This document shows positions 1-9,967 of a stretch of DNA of 64,000 nt, piece by piece; the stretch's first letter is position 1, and each line of letters begins with the position of its first letter. Origin of the DNA: Paenibacillus xylanexedens (GTDB taxonomy: Bacteria > Bacillota > Bacilli > Paenibacillales > Paenibacillaceae). The notes beneath the pieces were generated by a model. The model saw nothing but the letters and a program-made list of their open reading frames with translations. It did no database searches and had not been told where the DNA came from. The translations under genes and the position numbers were made by a program. Location of the stretch: positions 4,836,001-4,900,000 of the forward strand of contig NZ_CP018620.1 in assembly GCF_001908275.1 (NCBI RefSeq), in the 5' to 3' direction.

Positions 1-731
1 CCGCTGAATCGATCTCCAAGTGAACTAAGCAGTCCGTCCAGACCGTATCCGTAATAAGATGTTTTCACTTCCTGTGCGTAAGTTGGACTAACGGTTGTTA
101 CATGGTCAGCGTAGACAATTCCAGCCTTCAAGAAATTGACGTTACCGTAATATTCGGCTCCATCCACGGTGAAATATCGATCGTCCAGCTCAAGGATATC
201 ACTGAATAACTCATGCGGGAATACCCCTTGGTACAACAAGTTATGTATGGTGAATACCGTACGAATATCACTGTAGAATGAATCATGTCTGTAATGGGCT
301 TCAAGCACCAAAGGAATCATTCCTGCATGCCAGTCATGACTGTGCAACACGTCAGGCTTGAACTCAATCTGTGGCAATACTTCGAGCACTGCACGGTTGA
401 AGAAGGCGAAACGCTCGCCATCATCCATATAACCGTACACTCCATCACGCCCAAAATAATACTCATTATCCACAAAATAGACTGGAATCCCATCATGAAC
501 CAGCATTTCTATTCCACAATAGGGTCTGCGCCAGCCAAGAGGCACATCCGTTGTAATTACGGGCTGTAACGCGTCTTTATACTCATCGGGAATCCCCTTG
601 TACTTAGGCATAATCACCCGCACATCTGCCCCGCTCTTCTTCAAAGCAAACGGGAGAGCACCGATTACGTCAGCAAGGCCTCCTGTTTTGATAAATGGAT
701 GTACTTCAGCAGCAGCAAATAGAATATTCAT
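1..731 (-). CDS. glgA: Glycogen synthase GlgA (N-terminal part, cut by left edge)
   Basis: ADP-glucose-dependent glycogen synthase of family GT5, which extends alpha-1,4-glucan chains in the cytoplasm. Only the first 243 codons are inside the window. The N-terminus reads MNILFAAAEVHPFIKTGGLA and carries the KTGGLADV motif that binds the ADP-glucose phosphates. A DVLHSHDWHAG stretch and a FTIHNLLYQG stretch follow, both typical of GT5 N-terminal domains. The ATG at 729-731 overlaps the glgB stop by four bases (ATGA), and AGGAGGACAAAGGC stands in front of it, so the two genes are probably translationally coupled. The catalytic C-terminal Rossmann domain lies outside. Confidence 0.95.
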   Translation of the reverse strand, partial: MNILFAAAEVHPFIKTGGLADVIGALPFALKKSGADVRVIMPKYKGIPDEYKDALQPVITTDVPLGWRRPYCGIEMLVHDGIPVYFVDNEYYFGRDGVYGYMDDGERFAFFNRAVLEVLPQIEFKPDVLHSHDWHAGMIPLVLEAHYRHDSFYSDIRTVFTIHNLLYQGVFPHELFSDILELDDRYFTVDGAEYYGNVNFLKAGIVYADHVTTVSPTYAQEVKTSYYGYGLDGLLSSLGDRFS

Positions 732-2734
732 GCCTTTGTCCTCCTCTTCGGTTTGAGCGTGTTGCTTTCATTGTTATTCTTCGTTTTTGAACTGACGGAA
801 GTTATACTCGCAGGTGATTCATCCGTTTTCCGACGTGTGTTCTTTTTTAGAATCACGATGCTAAGCGGAGGCAATACCAATTCGAGACTATGCGGATGCC
901 CATGAAAAGGAATCTTTTCGGTAGGCAGTTGCATATCATTAGTAATGCCTGAACCGCCGTAAACGGAATGGTCACTGTTCAGTACTTCGGTATACATACC
1001 GGGACGCATGACACCAATCCGGTAACGCTCCCGCTTGACCGGCTGAAAGTTAATGAGCACAAGGAGTGTATCCGCAGGTTTTTTTCCTTTGCGTACGTAT
1101 GAAATGACACTCTGGTCCTGATCATCCGGAGTGATCCATTCATAACCGTCTAGGGAATGATCAAGCTCCCACAAAGCTTTTTCACTCAAGTACAGGTTAG
1201 ACAGCTCGCGCTCAAACTTATGCAAATTGCGGTGACTGTCATAATCCAGCAAGAACCAATCCAGTTGATCCTCATCTTTCCATTCAATGAACTGGCCAAA
1301 GTCTCCACCCATAAACAACAGCTTTTTCCCTGGGAAAGTCATAAAATAGCCCAGAAAAGCACGCATGCCGGCAAATTTCTGCTCATAGGTTCCTGGCATC
1401 TTGTCGAGGAGCGACTTTTTGCCATGAACAACCTCGTCATGTGACAGAGGTAGCACATAATTTTCAGCAAAGGAGTATACGACCGGGAAAGTCAGCAAAT
1501 GATGTTTGGAAGGACGCTCATGAAAATCAGATTCCATGTAATCAAGCGTATCGTTCATCCAGCCCATGTTCCATTTGTAGTTGAAACCCAGACCCCCTTC
1601 ATCTACAGGTAAAGTCACCATTGGCCATGCACTGGATTCTTCAGCCATCATCAATGCATAAGGGAAATACTTGAATACTGTCTCATTCAGCTGCTGCAAA
1701 AAGGCTACAGCTTCCTTGTTCTCAAGACCACCTTCATCATTGGTACGATATTGTCCTGGCTGCTTCTCAAAATCAAGCCGAAGCATACTCGTAACCGCAT
1801 CAACACGGAGTCCGTCAAAATGATACATCTCCATCCAATATAATGCATTGGAGATCAGAAATGAACGAATCTCAGGTTTCGAGTAGTCAAAGCTAAGTGT
1901 ACCCCAGCCTGGCTTCTCTGCTAACATCGGATCTGCATACTCATACAAAGGCGTACCATCAAACATACGCAACCCATGAGCGTCTTTGGCAAAATGTGCA
2001 GGTACCCAATCCAGCAATACGCCAATCCCAGCCTGATGTAGTGTATCCACTAGATACATCAGATCTTTTGGATGCCCATAACGACTGGTTGGCGCATAAA
2101 ACCCTGTGTTTTGATAGCCCCACGAAAGGTCATATGGATGCTCACTGAGGGGCATCATTTCAACATGTGTATATTTCATTTCTAATAAGTAAGGAACAAG
2201 CAAATCAGCCATCTCGCGATAACTATAGAGGCTTCCGTCTTCTTTGCGCTTCCAGGTTCCCATGTGCATTTCGTAAATATGTAGAGGTTTGTTATACATG
2301 GCACGTTGTTTGCGTCTCCAGGCTCCATCATTCCATTTGTACCCTTCGATTGAACTGGTGACAGAGGCTGTCTGAGGTCGAACCTCTGCTTGAAACGCAT
2401 ATGGGTCCGCTTTGAGCAATTCTGTTCCATCTTCCGTTAATATACGGAACTTGTATAAAGTTCCTTCGCTAATTTCCGGAAAAAAACGACTCCAAAATCC
2501 TGATTCGGGTATCTTATATAAAGGTTCCTTTTCGCCTTTCCATTCATTGCGGTCCAGAGCCAGTCCTACTTCTACGGCATTTGGTGCCCACACGGTAAAG
2601 CGATACCCCTGAAGGCCATCGCAAGTCTCAGGCTGCGCGCCCAACATTCGATAACTGTGATGAAGATTACCTTCATGAAATAAATAAATATGCTCCGGCA
2701 ATATGTCCGGGTGTGCTAACGGTTGAATGGCCAA
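728..2734 (-). CDS. glgB: 1,4-alpha-glucan branching enzyme GlgB
   Basis: Transfers alpha-1,4 segments to alpha-1,6 positions during glycogen synthesis. The protein has 668 residues, close to the usual Bacillus length. An N-terminal CBM48-type domain (about residues 20-110) is followed by a GH13 catalytic barrel. Seen in the sequence: the nucleophile Asp312 in GLRVDAVTS, the general acid Glu365 or Glu366 in MMAEESS, and the SHDEVVHGK motif around 431-439. The start is a TTG at 2732-2734 behind AGAAGGTGA; no in-frame ATG fits better. The C-terminus (from about 620) is a basic, low-complexity tail rich in Lys, Ser and Asn. It is transcribed with glgA and diverges from glgC. Confidence 0.96.
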   Translation of the reverse strand: MAIQPLAHPDILPEHIYLFHEGNLHHSYRMLGAQPETCDGLQGYRFTVWAPNAVEVGLALDRNEWKGEKEPLYKIPESGFWSRFFPEISEGTLYKFRILTEDGTELLKADPYAFQAEVRPQTASVTSSIEGYKWNDGAWRRKQRAMYNKPLHIYEMHMGTWKRKEDGSLYSYREMADLLVPYLLEMKYTHVEMMPLSEHPYDLSWGYQNTGFYAPTSRYGHPKDLMYLVDTLHQAGIGVLLDWVPAHFAKDAHGLRMFDGTPLYEYADPMLAEKPGWGTLSFDYSKPEIRSFLISNALYWMEMYHFDGLRVDAVTSMLRLDFEKQPGQYRTNDEGGLENKEAVAFLQQLNETVFKYFPYALMMAEESSAWPMVTLPVDEGGLGFNYKWNMGWMNDTLDYMESDFHERPSKHHLLTFPVVYSFAENYVLPLSHDEVVHGKKSLLDKMPGTYEQKFAGMRAFLGYFMTFPGKKLLFMGGDFGQFIEWKDEDQLDWFLLDYDSHRNLHKFERELSNLYLSEKALWELDHSLDGYEWITPDDQDQSVISYVRKGKKPADTLLVLINFQPVKRERYRIGVMRPGMYTEVLNSDHSVYGGSGITNDMQLPTEKIPFHGHPHSLELVLPPLSIVILKKNTRRKTDESPASITSVSSKTKNNNESNTLKPKRRTKA

Positions 2735-2820
2735 GAGATCACCTTCTTCTCAAGAAAATAGATATAACAGTAACCATTACCCCATTCTAGCCAAGTTGAA
2801 AAGAAAAATGCGGTGAATTA

Positions 2821-2839
2821 GAAAATGTTGTACATTTTC
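2821..2839. promoter_or_regulatory. Perfect inverted repeat between glgB and glgC (candidate operator)
   Basis: GAAAATGT-TGT-ACATTTTC is a perfect 8-bp inverted repeat with a 3-base spacer, in the 193-bp region between the divergent glgB and glgC starts. Its position suits an operator serving both directions. No known regulator consensus was recognised. Confidence 0.35.
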
Positions 2840-2927
2840 AGAATTTTTACAGTAACAATCGTTTCATTTGCTCTACTTTGCGTTAATGATGTACTACAAT
2901 GCACAATATTTTGGGAGGGAAACGATT

Positions 2928-4154
2928 ATGTTTAATAAAGATTGCATCGCTATGCTGTTGGCGGGAGGAGAAGGGAAGCGATTAGCCCCTTTAACCTCGA
3001 GTATCGCAAAACCCGCTGTACCGTTTGGCGGGCACTACCGGATCATCGATTTTCCTCTCAGTAACTGCGTAAACTCAGGGATCGATACTGTAGGAGTATT
3101 GACGCAGTACCAAGCGGAATCTTTACACGATCACATCGGTGGAGGAGAACCATGGGGACATGGCAACTCAAGTGAGGCAGGAATCTCCTTGCTTCCATCT
3201 TATCATACAGGAAATGACGAATACTTGGGAACGGCGGATGCTATTTATAAAAATATTGACTATATTGATCAACAAAACCCCGAAAATGTTCTAATTTTGT
3301 CGGGTGACCATATTTATCATATGAACTATCGTGATATGTTGGAGGCTCATCAAGCCAATAATGCCGCAGCAACGATTTCAGTTATGGAAGTCCCTTGGGA
3401 TGAAGCACATCGCTTTGGGATCATGGCTGCCGATGCTGATTTGCGTGTAACCGAGTTTGCCGAGAAACCGGCTGAGCCAAAAAGTAATCTGGCTTCAATG
3501 GGCATTTACATGTTCAAATGGGATTATCTGAAACGCCATCTCTTGCAAGATGCCGCTAACCCTGAATCCAGCCATGACTTCGGTAAAGATGTTATTCCTC
3601 AAATGTTGAACGAAAATAATCCCCTCTTTGTCTATAACTTTAATGGTTATTGGAAAGACGTAGGTACGGTTAAGAGCCTATGGGATGCACATATGGATCT
3701 GTTACACAACGAGGAAGACTGGAGTCTGCAAAAAGAAAACTGGCCGATGTTTACTCGCGACTGGCGCTCCAAACCAAGTGCTTACAAAGCAAGACATACA
3801 AAGATCGAACATGTTACTTCCATGATTCACGACTCTTGTGCAATTGAAGGTCGTTCAGAACGTTCCGTTATCTTCTGCGGTGCTGAAGTGGGTAAAGGCT
3901 CTGAGGTTAAAGACAGTGTCGTTATGCCTAACGCACGCATAGGCCGTGGGGTTCACATCGAACGCGCCATCATCGGTGAAGGTGCAATAATTAAGGATGG
4001 TGCAATCGTTAAAGGTACGGCGGATGAAATTGTGGTCGTTGGACCTAACGAGATCGTATCTGCCAAACCGGCAGTCCGTACGCAACCTGTTCGTATGTTG
4101 AAAGAAGTATATGAGAAAAGTGGGCGCCTGCGCGCTGGTGAACTTTCTTCATAA
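2928..4154 (+). CDS. glgC: Glucose-1-phosphate adenylyltransferase GlgC
   Basis: Makes ADP-glucose from ATP and glucose-1-phosphate, the committed step of bacterial glycogen synthesis. The protein has 408 residues. The nucleotidyltransferase signature is [18 protein letters not shown] near the N-terminus, with the PAVPFGG and SGDHIYHM motifs after it. The last roughly 120 residues show the short isoleucine/valine-rich repeats of a left-handed beta helix. The ATG at 2928 is chosen because GGGAGGGA stands eight bases upstream; the reading frame stays open 60 bases further up without such a site. In Bacillus subtilis glgC sits inside glgBCDAP; here it is divergent from glgBA and no glgD follows. 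Confidence 0.96.
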   Translation: MFNKDCIAMLLAGGEGKRLAPLTSSIAKPAVPFGGHYRIIDFPLSNCVNSGIDTVGVLTQYQAESLHDHIGGGEPWGHGNSSEAGISLLPSYHTGNDEYLGTADAIYKNIDYIDQQNPENVLILSGDHIYHMNYRDMLEAHQANNAAATISVMEVPWDEAHRFGIMAADADLRVTEFAEKPAEPKSNLASMGIYMFKWDYLKRHLLQDAANPESSHDFGKDVIPQMLNENNPLFVYNFNGYWKDVGTVKSLWDAHMDLLHNEEDWSLQKENWPMFTRDWRSKPSAYKARHTKIEHVTSMIHDSCAIEGRSERSVIFCGAEVGKGSEVKDSVVMPNARIGRGVHIERAIIGEGAIIKDGAIVKGTADEIVVVGPNEIVSAKPAVRTQPVRMLKEVYEKSGRLRAGELSS

Positions 4155-4173
4155 TGAAGTAAACATAATATGT

Positions 4174-4206
4174 AAAAGGCGAGCCTCAGATGGCTCGCCT
4201 TTTTTT
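4174..4206. terminator. Bidirectional intrinsic terminator between glgC and the histidine kinase gene
   Basis: AAAAGGCGAGCC, a six-base loop, then GGCTCGCCTTTT followed by more T. The A-run on the other flank lets it also serve the convergent kinase operon. Confidence 0.9.
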
Positions 4207-4277
4207 GTGTTGATATGGATGTTATAAAGCGTACATGCTCGATCATCAGGTAGAAAAATCTCTTATCTTTTAAAACC

Positions 4278-5777
4278 TTAAGACTTTTCTAGATCCGATT
4301 TAGCATCGCTTGCTGTTCGCTCTTCTGTGACTTCAGCATCACCAGACTGGGTGACAGACTCCTCTGTCCCCATCTCCTCAGCCACAGCCGGTAACGTGAC
4401 CGTAACCAATGTACCCGAACCAAGTTCACTCTGCATTGTGATGGTTCCCTCATGTAGTTCTACCAGTTCTTGCGTAATCGCAAGTCCCAGTCCCGTTCCT
4501 CCATTTTGATGATTTACCTGGAAGAAGCGGTCCCGTACTTTGATTAGGTGTTCTTCACTAATTCCGATACCGGTGTCCTGAACAGCTGCAATAATCTGAC
4601 CATTCTCCTCTTTGACGGACAAGAAGATCCAGGAATTCTCATGTGAAAATTTGATCGCATTATCCACAACATTCAGGAAGACTTGTTTCAGTCTGTTACC
4701 GTCTCCATGGACATTATAAGCACGAGTCTCGTCCGTTTCCAACTTGAGATGGACCTGTTTTTGTTCCGCTTTGGCCCAGACATTCAACATCGTTTCCTGT
4801 ACAATTTCACGAATGTTGACCGTTCCTTTGACCAGCTTCATCTGATTCTGCTGCAATTTGGAGAAATCCAGCATCTCTTCAACAAGTCCAATCAGTCGTT
4901 CGGTTTCCTTGGAGATAATACCCATACCGATACGGGTTTCTTCCGGATCATAACCGCCTGAATCCAGTGTCTCGCTCCAGCCTTTGATACTGGTCAGAGG
5001 TGTTCTTAATTCATGTGAGATCGAAGAGATAAAATCATCCTTGATCTGATTACTCCGCACAATCTCATGTGCCATGAAGTTAAGTGTTGATGCCAATTCG
5101 CCCAGTTCGTGCTTATAATTCCCCTTAACCCTGACATCCAGCCGCCCTCTGGCCATTTGGGCAGATACTGCGGTGATGTTGTTAATTGGACGTACAATGG
5201 AATTCGCCATACCAATACTGATGATCAACACTATAGCAAGCACTCCAACACCGACGGCAGCGGCGAGTAGTCCCATATTCAACAGCTTTGAATTCACATC
5301 TTCAAGTGATGTCAGATATCGAATAACATAAGTATTTTCGCCGCCCAGATCAAACTTGTGTGAAACGGCCATGACGGATTCTCCAGTACCTGGTTGTCTT
5401 CCAATCCAGCGTCCCATATCCCCATTCAGAGCCTGCATAATATCACTGGTTTGCAGCACAGCACGGTCAGATTCGAAAGCAGTTGAACTCGCCAATACGC
5501 GCCCGTTCAGATCCAAAATTTCCAATTCAGTATTGGACAATGCCAAGTTCACAAGGAGTCTGGATAGATTATTGCCATCCTCTGTAGTATTTTCACGGGC
5601 AATCGGCTCGAAAAAATCCTTTGAATTAGAAATGTGGGTACTAATCGTATTGTAGATACTTTCATAATAATACCTTTGTACTGCCAACATAAATACGAAT
5701 TCGACCAACAGCAGAGCGAGAAAAACTACAAAGAAATAATGTAGTACGATCTGCCGTGTAATGCCTTTTTTAATCAT
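4278..5777 (-). CDS. Sensor histidine kinase (membrane, HAMP, HisKA)
   Basis: Membrane sensor kinase of 499 residues, partner of the OmpR-type regulator encoded just upstream. Order: membrane segment about 11-33, extracytoplasmic sensor of about 135 residues, second membrane segment about 168-190, HAMP, HisKA with the phospho-acceptor His255 in SSISHELRTPLTS, then an ATPase domain with NVVDNAIKFS, DTGIGI and GGTGLGL. The start at 5777 is chosen because its ATG overlaps the regulator stop (ATGA) and GGAAGGG precedes it; the frame is open 36 bases further up inside the regulator gene. The last 35 residues are acidic and low in complexity. The signal is unknown; the lipoprotein in the same operon may be part of sensing. 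Confidence 0.9.
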   Translation of the reverse strand: MIKKGITRQIVLHYFFVVFLALLLVEFVFMLAVQRYYYESIYNTISTHISNSKDFFEPIARENTTEDGNNLSRLLVNLALSNTELEILDLNGRVLASSTAFESDRAVLQTSDIMQALNGDMGRWIGRQPGTGESVMAVSHKFDLGGENTYVIRYLTSLEDVNSKLLNMGLLAAAVGVGVLAIVLIISIGMANSIVRPINNITAVSAQMARGRLDVRVKGNYKHELGELASTLNFMAHEIVRSNQIKDDFISSISHELRTPLTSIKGWSETLDSGGYDPEETRIGMGIISKETERLIGLVEEMLDFSKLQQNQMKLVKGTVNIREIVQETMLNVWAKAEQKQVHLKLETDETRAYNVHGDGNRLKQVFLNVVDNAIKFSHENSWIFLSVKEENGQIIAAVQDTGIGISEEHLIKVRDRFFQVNHQNGGTGLGLAITQELVELHEGTITMQSELGSGTLVTVTLPAVAEEMGTEESVTQSGDAEVTEERTASDAKSDLEKS

Positions 5778-6472
5778 TGTTCCCGGCCCTTCCATTTGTA
5801 CCCGTGACCCCATACTGTCTGCAGGTATTCGGGCTCGGAAGGATTGTTCTCAATTTTTTGACGCAGACGACGAATGTTTACATCCACAATTTTTGGATCA
5901 CCCATGTACTCTTTTCCCCATACGTGATCTAACAACACATCGCGACTGAGCGGTGTATTTTCTTTTTCCAGGAAAAACTGAATCAGGGAAAATTCCGTTG
6001 GAGTTAATTCAATCGCTTCATTCTGTTTTTTGAATTGCTTCGAGATCAGGTCCAGTGAAAATGGCCCGGACTGGAACGTAACCTTTGCCGCGGTTTCCCG
6101 ATGCACGTTCACTCGACGTAATAAAGACTGAATACGCGCAATCAACTCGGTAGGGCTGAAAGGCTTGCTGACGTGATCATCTGCACCAACGGAGAGTGCG
6201 TACACTTTATCCTGTTCCTGAACTTTCGCGGTCAAAAAGATAATGCCCAGACGTTCATTGGTTTCACGGATCCGTCGACACACCTCGAATCCATCAATAC
6301 CTGGTACCATGACATCCAGCAGAGCCAGATCAATATCCGGTACTGTCTGCAGTATGCGAAGCGCTTCATGACCGTCACCCGCTTCAAGCACTTCGAACCC
6401 GTTTCTCTTTAAATTAATCACTATAAAACTGCGGATGGATTCTTCATCCTCAAGAATAAGTACTTTACTCAT
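5774..6472 (-). CDS. OmpR/PhoB-family response regulator
   Basis: Two-component transcription regulator of 232 residues. The receiver domain has the acidic pair Glu8/Asp9, the phospho-acceptor Asp53 in LLDVMVPG, Thr81 and Lys103 in SKPF, so it should be phosphorylated normally. The C-terminal winged helix (about 130-230) contains ELTPTEFSLIQFF and the final TVWGHGYKW typical of the family. Its start overlaps the 3' end of the lipoprotein gene by eight bases and its stop overlaps the kinase start, which points to tight co-translation. GGGAG stands seven bases before the ATG. Confidence 0.93.
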   Translation of the reverse strand: MSKVLILEDEESIRSFIVINLKRNGFEVLEAGDGHEALRILQTVPDIDLALLDVMVPGIDGFEVCRRIRETNERLGIIFLTAKVQEQDKVYALSVGADDHVSKPFSPTELIARIQSLLRRVNVHRETAAKVTFQSGPFSLDLISKQFKKQNEAIELTPTEFSLIQFFLEKENTPLSRDVLLDHVWGKEYMGDPKIVDVNIRRLRQKIENNPSEPEYLQTVWGHGYKWKGREQ

Positions 6473-7802
6473 TAAGTTCTCCCTTTCTATTCAGCTGAGA
6501 AGTATTGCTCAGTGCATCTTTACCCGCCTCTGATTGTGCTACTCGTGAAGCAATAACCCGATCTTTGGTACGCGTAATTTCCTTCCAGCTTTTACCCTTC
6601 TCCTGTTCCCACTTGGAAAGGGTGAAATATTTGATCTCTGCCACGGTTTCGTCCGTATCAATCATTTTAAATCGAATATATTTTTCCTTTTCCGATTTGG
6701 TATCAATAGTGATCTTACCGTACCACTCTGGTTTGAGATTTAGATGAAATAAATCAGCATCATCCCGGAATTGGAACGAGACAAATTTCTTGCTGTCTTT
6801 GCCATCCCACTGATAATAGGTGTAAAACCACAACCGAGAGTCAAATACGTAATGCTCCCAACCTTTTGGAGTCTCTTTAAGTCCAAACTCAATAATACCA
6901 TCATTATCAACATCACCGCTTAAAATTTTGTCATCTCTATACGTTTGATCCGGTGATTTGAAAGCATTGACTAACTTGTTATCTTTAACATACATAATTT
7001 GCGAGAAGGAACTCCGATCATCCAGCTCGGCATCCAGTACAATGCCCATCTGTCCTTTGGCGATCTCTCCGCCCAGAGCATTATAAACTTCTTTAACGGT
7101 ATAATCGGTCTGCACCCGATCAACTTCCTTGAAGCTGCCATCTTCGTACTGGTATAACGCAATCGTTGCAAAACCGCTGTTGTTCAGCGAAATGATAACA
7201 AAATCACTTTTACCATCTCCGCTCAAATCCAGCGTGTTCCCCTGCGCATCATCAATGATATATTGATTATACGGAACACCACCCAAGACCTGCTCCAGTG
7301 CCCCGCCCTTGTAGGAATATGCAGTCAGGGCCTTCTGCTCCTGCAGACTCACACCAAGAATAATATCGGGATTTCCGTCATTCGTAATATCCAATACTTT
7401 AAAGGATTGCAGCTCATTTCCCGGCACATCAAATGTAAGTTTTTTAACCCATGTGCCTCCCTGCTCTTCCAAAATCATGCCATGGATTCGCACATTCTCA
7501 TTTGGTGTCTCATAAAAAACAATCGCTTCCCGAGTTCCATCCCCGTTCAGGTCTTCCACCCGAATCATGCTGGTATTATTCATATCCTTGGGACGAATCA
7601 ATGTACTCTCTGGCGGCAGTTTAACCTGAACCACGTTGTACAGTTTCTCCTTATCGGTGGACATCATTGGTTTTCTCATCAAACCCTTGGGGTCACTTAT
7701 GACTGTGCATCCGCTTAGAACAGAACCAAGCATAATCGCCATAGTTCCTGCTGCTACAAAGCGTCCCCACCGTGAATTAAACAATCTCATCACTCTTTTC
7801 AA
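6465..7802 (-). CDS. FG-GAP/VCBS-repeat lipoprotein of the two-component operon
   Basis: Predicted lipoprotein of 445 residues: basic N-terminus, hydrophobic segment and a lipobox LSGC with Cys32. The body shows at least four calcium-loop-like repeats (VEDLNGDGTREAI, LDITNDGNPDII, LDLSGDGKSDFV, DVDNDGIIEFGL) of the FG-GAP/VCBS type found in extracellular beta-propellers. The function is not known. Its position directly before the regulator and kinase genes, with overlap, suggests a surface ligand-binding partner of the sensor (inference). The TTG at 7800-7802 has a poor ribosome site; an in-frame ATG at 7788-7790 is equally possible and gives 441 residues. The lipobox is kept in both cases. 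Confidence 0.82.
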   Translation of the reverse strand: MKRVMRLFNSRWGRFVAAGTMAIMLGSVLSGCTVISDPKGLMRKPMMSTDKEKLYNVVQVKLPPESTLIRPKDMNNTSMIRVEDLNGDGTREAIVFYETPNENVRIHGMILEEQGGTWVKKLTFDVPGNELQSFKVLDITNDGNPDIILGVSLQEQKALTAYSYKGGALEQVLGGVPYNQYIIDDAQGNTLDLSGDGKSDFVIISLNNSGFATIALYQYEDGSFKEVDRVQTDYTVKEVYNALGGEIAKGQMGIVLDAELDDRSSFSQIMYVKDNKLVNAFKSPDQTYRDDKILSGDVDNDGIIEFGLKETPKGWEHYVFDSRLWFYTYYQWDGKDSKKFVSFQFRDDADLFHLNLKPEWYGKITIDTKSEKEKYIRFKMIDTDETVAEIKYFTLSKWEQEKGKSWKEITRTKDRVIASRVAQSEAGKDALSNTSQLNRKGELNE

Positions 7803-7806
7803 TAGT

Positions 7807-8532
7807 TTAAATCTGGTTTTTTTCTTGCTGTGTCAGTCTTCGACCACGAATATCAAAAGCAATCTTGCCTTCTGCCAATCCCCAGATCCGTGTGGCATGT
7901 TTCTCAGCAAGTTCAATAGGCAGTACTGCAATGACTGTTGCACGTTCTTCTTCACATAATTTGCGCAGCGTTTCCAGCACCGAATCTGCTGTGTGAGGGT
8001 CAAGACCAATCACTGGTTCATCAGCCAAAACGACTTTGGCACCATGAGCAAGTGCTCTTGCAATAGCAACACGCTGCTTCTCGCCACCACTGAGCTTCTC
8101 TGCTATTTGATGTGCTTTATCAAGTAATCCCAATCCTTCGAGATAATCCATAGCACCCATATAATCATCGGAACGTACCATACCGGTTACCATTCTCCAT
8201 ACGGGAGTCTGACCCGATCGTCCGATTAATACATTTTTAAGAGCCGTACGTCTAGGAAATAATTCTGGATTTTGTTCCAAGTATGCCCATTCCCGTTTGA
8301 TTTTCCGTTTTCCGGACCAACCTTCTTTCAAAATCTCGGCGCCATCCACCGTAAACCGGCCGGAATCCCATTTTTCCATCATGGCCAAACATTTAAGCAA
8401 CATGCTTTTACCACTACCGCTTGAGCCAACTACAGCTATCATTTCACCCTGTTGCATATCAAATCGAATATCCCGTAGAACGGGAACGCGGTCCACGCCA
8501 ACGGATTTACTCAAGTTCTCTACTCTGATCAT
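7807..8532 (-). CDS. ABC transporter ATP-binding protein (PhnC-like), no permease nearby
   Basis: ATPase subunit of 241 residues. Walker A is GSSGSGKS at 36-43, the signature LSGGEKQRVAIARA starts at 147, and Walker B runs VVLADEP (DEP at 171-173). The overall look is closest to phosphonate-type (PhnC) ATPases, but the sequence alone does not prove that substrate. No permease or binding protein lies next to it. The first gene of the operon, it ends four bases before the lipoprotein gene. GGAGACATCGCG precedes the ATG. It may serve a regulatory role with the two-component system or energise a permease encoded elsewhere. Confidence 0.85.
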   Translation of the reverse strand: MIRVENLSKSVGVDRVPVLRDIRFDMQQGEMIAVVGSSGSGKSMLLKCLAMMEKWDSGRFTVDGAEILKEGWSGKRKIKREWAYLEQNPELFPRRTALKNVLIGRSGQTPVWRMVTGMVRSDDYMGAMDYLEGLGLLDKAHQIAEKLSGGEKQRVAIARALAHGAKVVLADEPVIGLDPHTADSVLETLRKLCEEERATVIAVLPIELAEKHATRIWGLAEGKIAFDIRGRRLTQQEKNQI

Positions 8533-8615
8533 CGCGATGTCTCCTCTTGTCCATGTTTTTCCCTACCACTAGTGTACTCGGAAATGGACATCAATTTCCA
8601 TGCGAACACCAGCTT

Positions 8616-9806
8616 CTATTTTAACACAGATTCGAACTCAGTTTTACGACGAAATAATATACCTGCCAAGCCGAAAAGAAGGTACAGGATTCCGAGCAAG
8701 GTGAACATGCTTCCGGGTGAAATCCAGTTGATCATCTGACCACCCAGATTCGGTCCAATAATACTTCCAATCGTGAAATGAAAGGAAGCCACAACGTTGG
8801 CTGCAGGCAGCAACACTTTAGGTAAAATATCTGCGGCATAGGCCAGGCCCAGTGAGAAAAATGAACCGACCAGACCACCTGCGATTGTTAACAATACAAG
8901 CGTCCACCAAAAATGTGTACCTGCGACTGGAACTAGCATGAAGATGATTCCTCCACTGATGCCCGCAAACATCAATATCTTCTTACGCCCATATCGGTCA
9001 CTTAACATTCCGAGAGGCAATTGAAGGAACAAACCTCCAATCCCGATAAAAGGAAGCAACGACGAAATCTGATTGGTATCGAATCCAATACGCAACCTAT
9101 ACACGGGGAAGTTACTATTCATACCCGCTTCCATATATCCGTATAAGAGTGCTGGTAACAGTGCATACCAGGCCCATGCCAGACTACGACGGAAGCGACG
9201 TTCCGGCAGTAGGCCATGCTCTGCTTTTTCCGGTTTTGTATCCGGAAGCTTCATTAATACCAGTATAAGCACTGCTGCTATACAGATGAACAAGACCCAG
9301 AAAGGGACAGCATCACCAAAGCCAAGCAGCTTAATTCCCAGCGGACCAATACTGAATCCCAGACCGTAGGACATACCATAGAGTGATATGTAGCGTCCAC
9401 GTTTTTCAGGTGCAGTGACAAGTAGCACCCAGAGCTGAGCCGCATAATGAAGTGCGCTGTCTCCTATTCCAACGATCAGACGCAATATGAACCATATTTT
9501 AATATCTGGTAAATACGGAAATAGTATTAAAGGGACCATGACTAATATCAGGCCACCTACAATCAACTTTTTGAACCCGAATGCTCCCAATAACCGTTCC
9601 GCTACGAGAGTCATGGCAAAAGAGCCAATGTACAACGCGGCGGCATTTAATCCGTTTAAACCTGGTGAAACCCCTTTTTGCTCCAAAAAAATCGAAAGCA
9701 CAGGCAGCAAAAGCCCCTGACTTATTCCCGCCACCACAATAACCGTAATCAAAATGAGATAGTTGGCTGTCGAGTGTGATAGTTTGGGACGAATAATCGA
9801 TGACAC
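8616..9806 (-). CDS. Major facilitator superfamily transporter
   Basis: Inner-membrane transporter of 396 residues with about 12 hydrophobic segments. The GMLSDRYGRKKILM loop in the second half matches the MFS loop motif GxxxDRxGRR. The closest general type is a drug or metabolite exporter; the substrate cannot be told. The GTG at 9804-9806 is chosen because AGGAGG stands nine bases upstream. The frame is open for 90 further bases without a ribosome site, and those codons encode an implausible N-terminus. It stands alone between the ABC/lipoprotein operon and a 305-bp non-coding stretch. Confidence 0.85.
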   Translation of the reverse strand: MSSIIRPKLSHSTANYLILITVIVVAGISQGLLLPVLSIFLEQKGVSPGLNGLNAAALYIGSFAMTLVAERLLGAFGFKKLIVGGLILVMVPLILFPYLPDIKIWFILRLIVGIGDSALHYAAQLWVLLVTAPEKRGRYISLYGMSYGLGFSIGPLGIKLLGFGDAVPFWVLFICIAAVLILVLMKLPDTKPEKAEHGLLPERRFRRSLAWAWYALLPALLYGYMEAGMNSNFPVYRLRIGFDTNQISSLLPFIGIGGLFLQLPLGMLSDRYGRKKILMFAGISGGIIFMLVPVAGTHFWWTLVLLTIAGGLVGSFFSLGLAYAADILPKVLLPAANVVASFHFTIGSIIGPNLGGQMINWISPGSMFTLLGILYLLFGLAGILFRRKTEFESVLK

Positions 9807-9967
9807 GAATTCATTCCTCCTGCGAGCACACAAAGAAAAATCGCCATCGCTGACGACTTTTGTATGGTATACATATGGTTTTAAACTGCTATTCAAAGAT
9901 CAGGGCTTTGCCCCGGACTTGAACATTATAGTGGACAACGCCCTGCAAAACAAGCCATAATAGAGGT

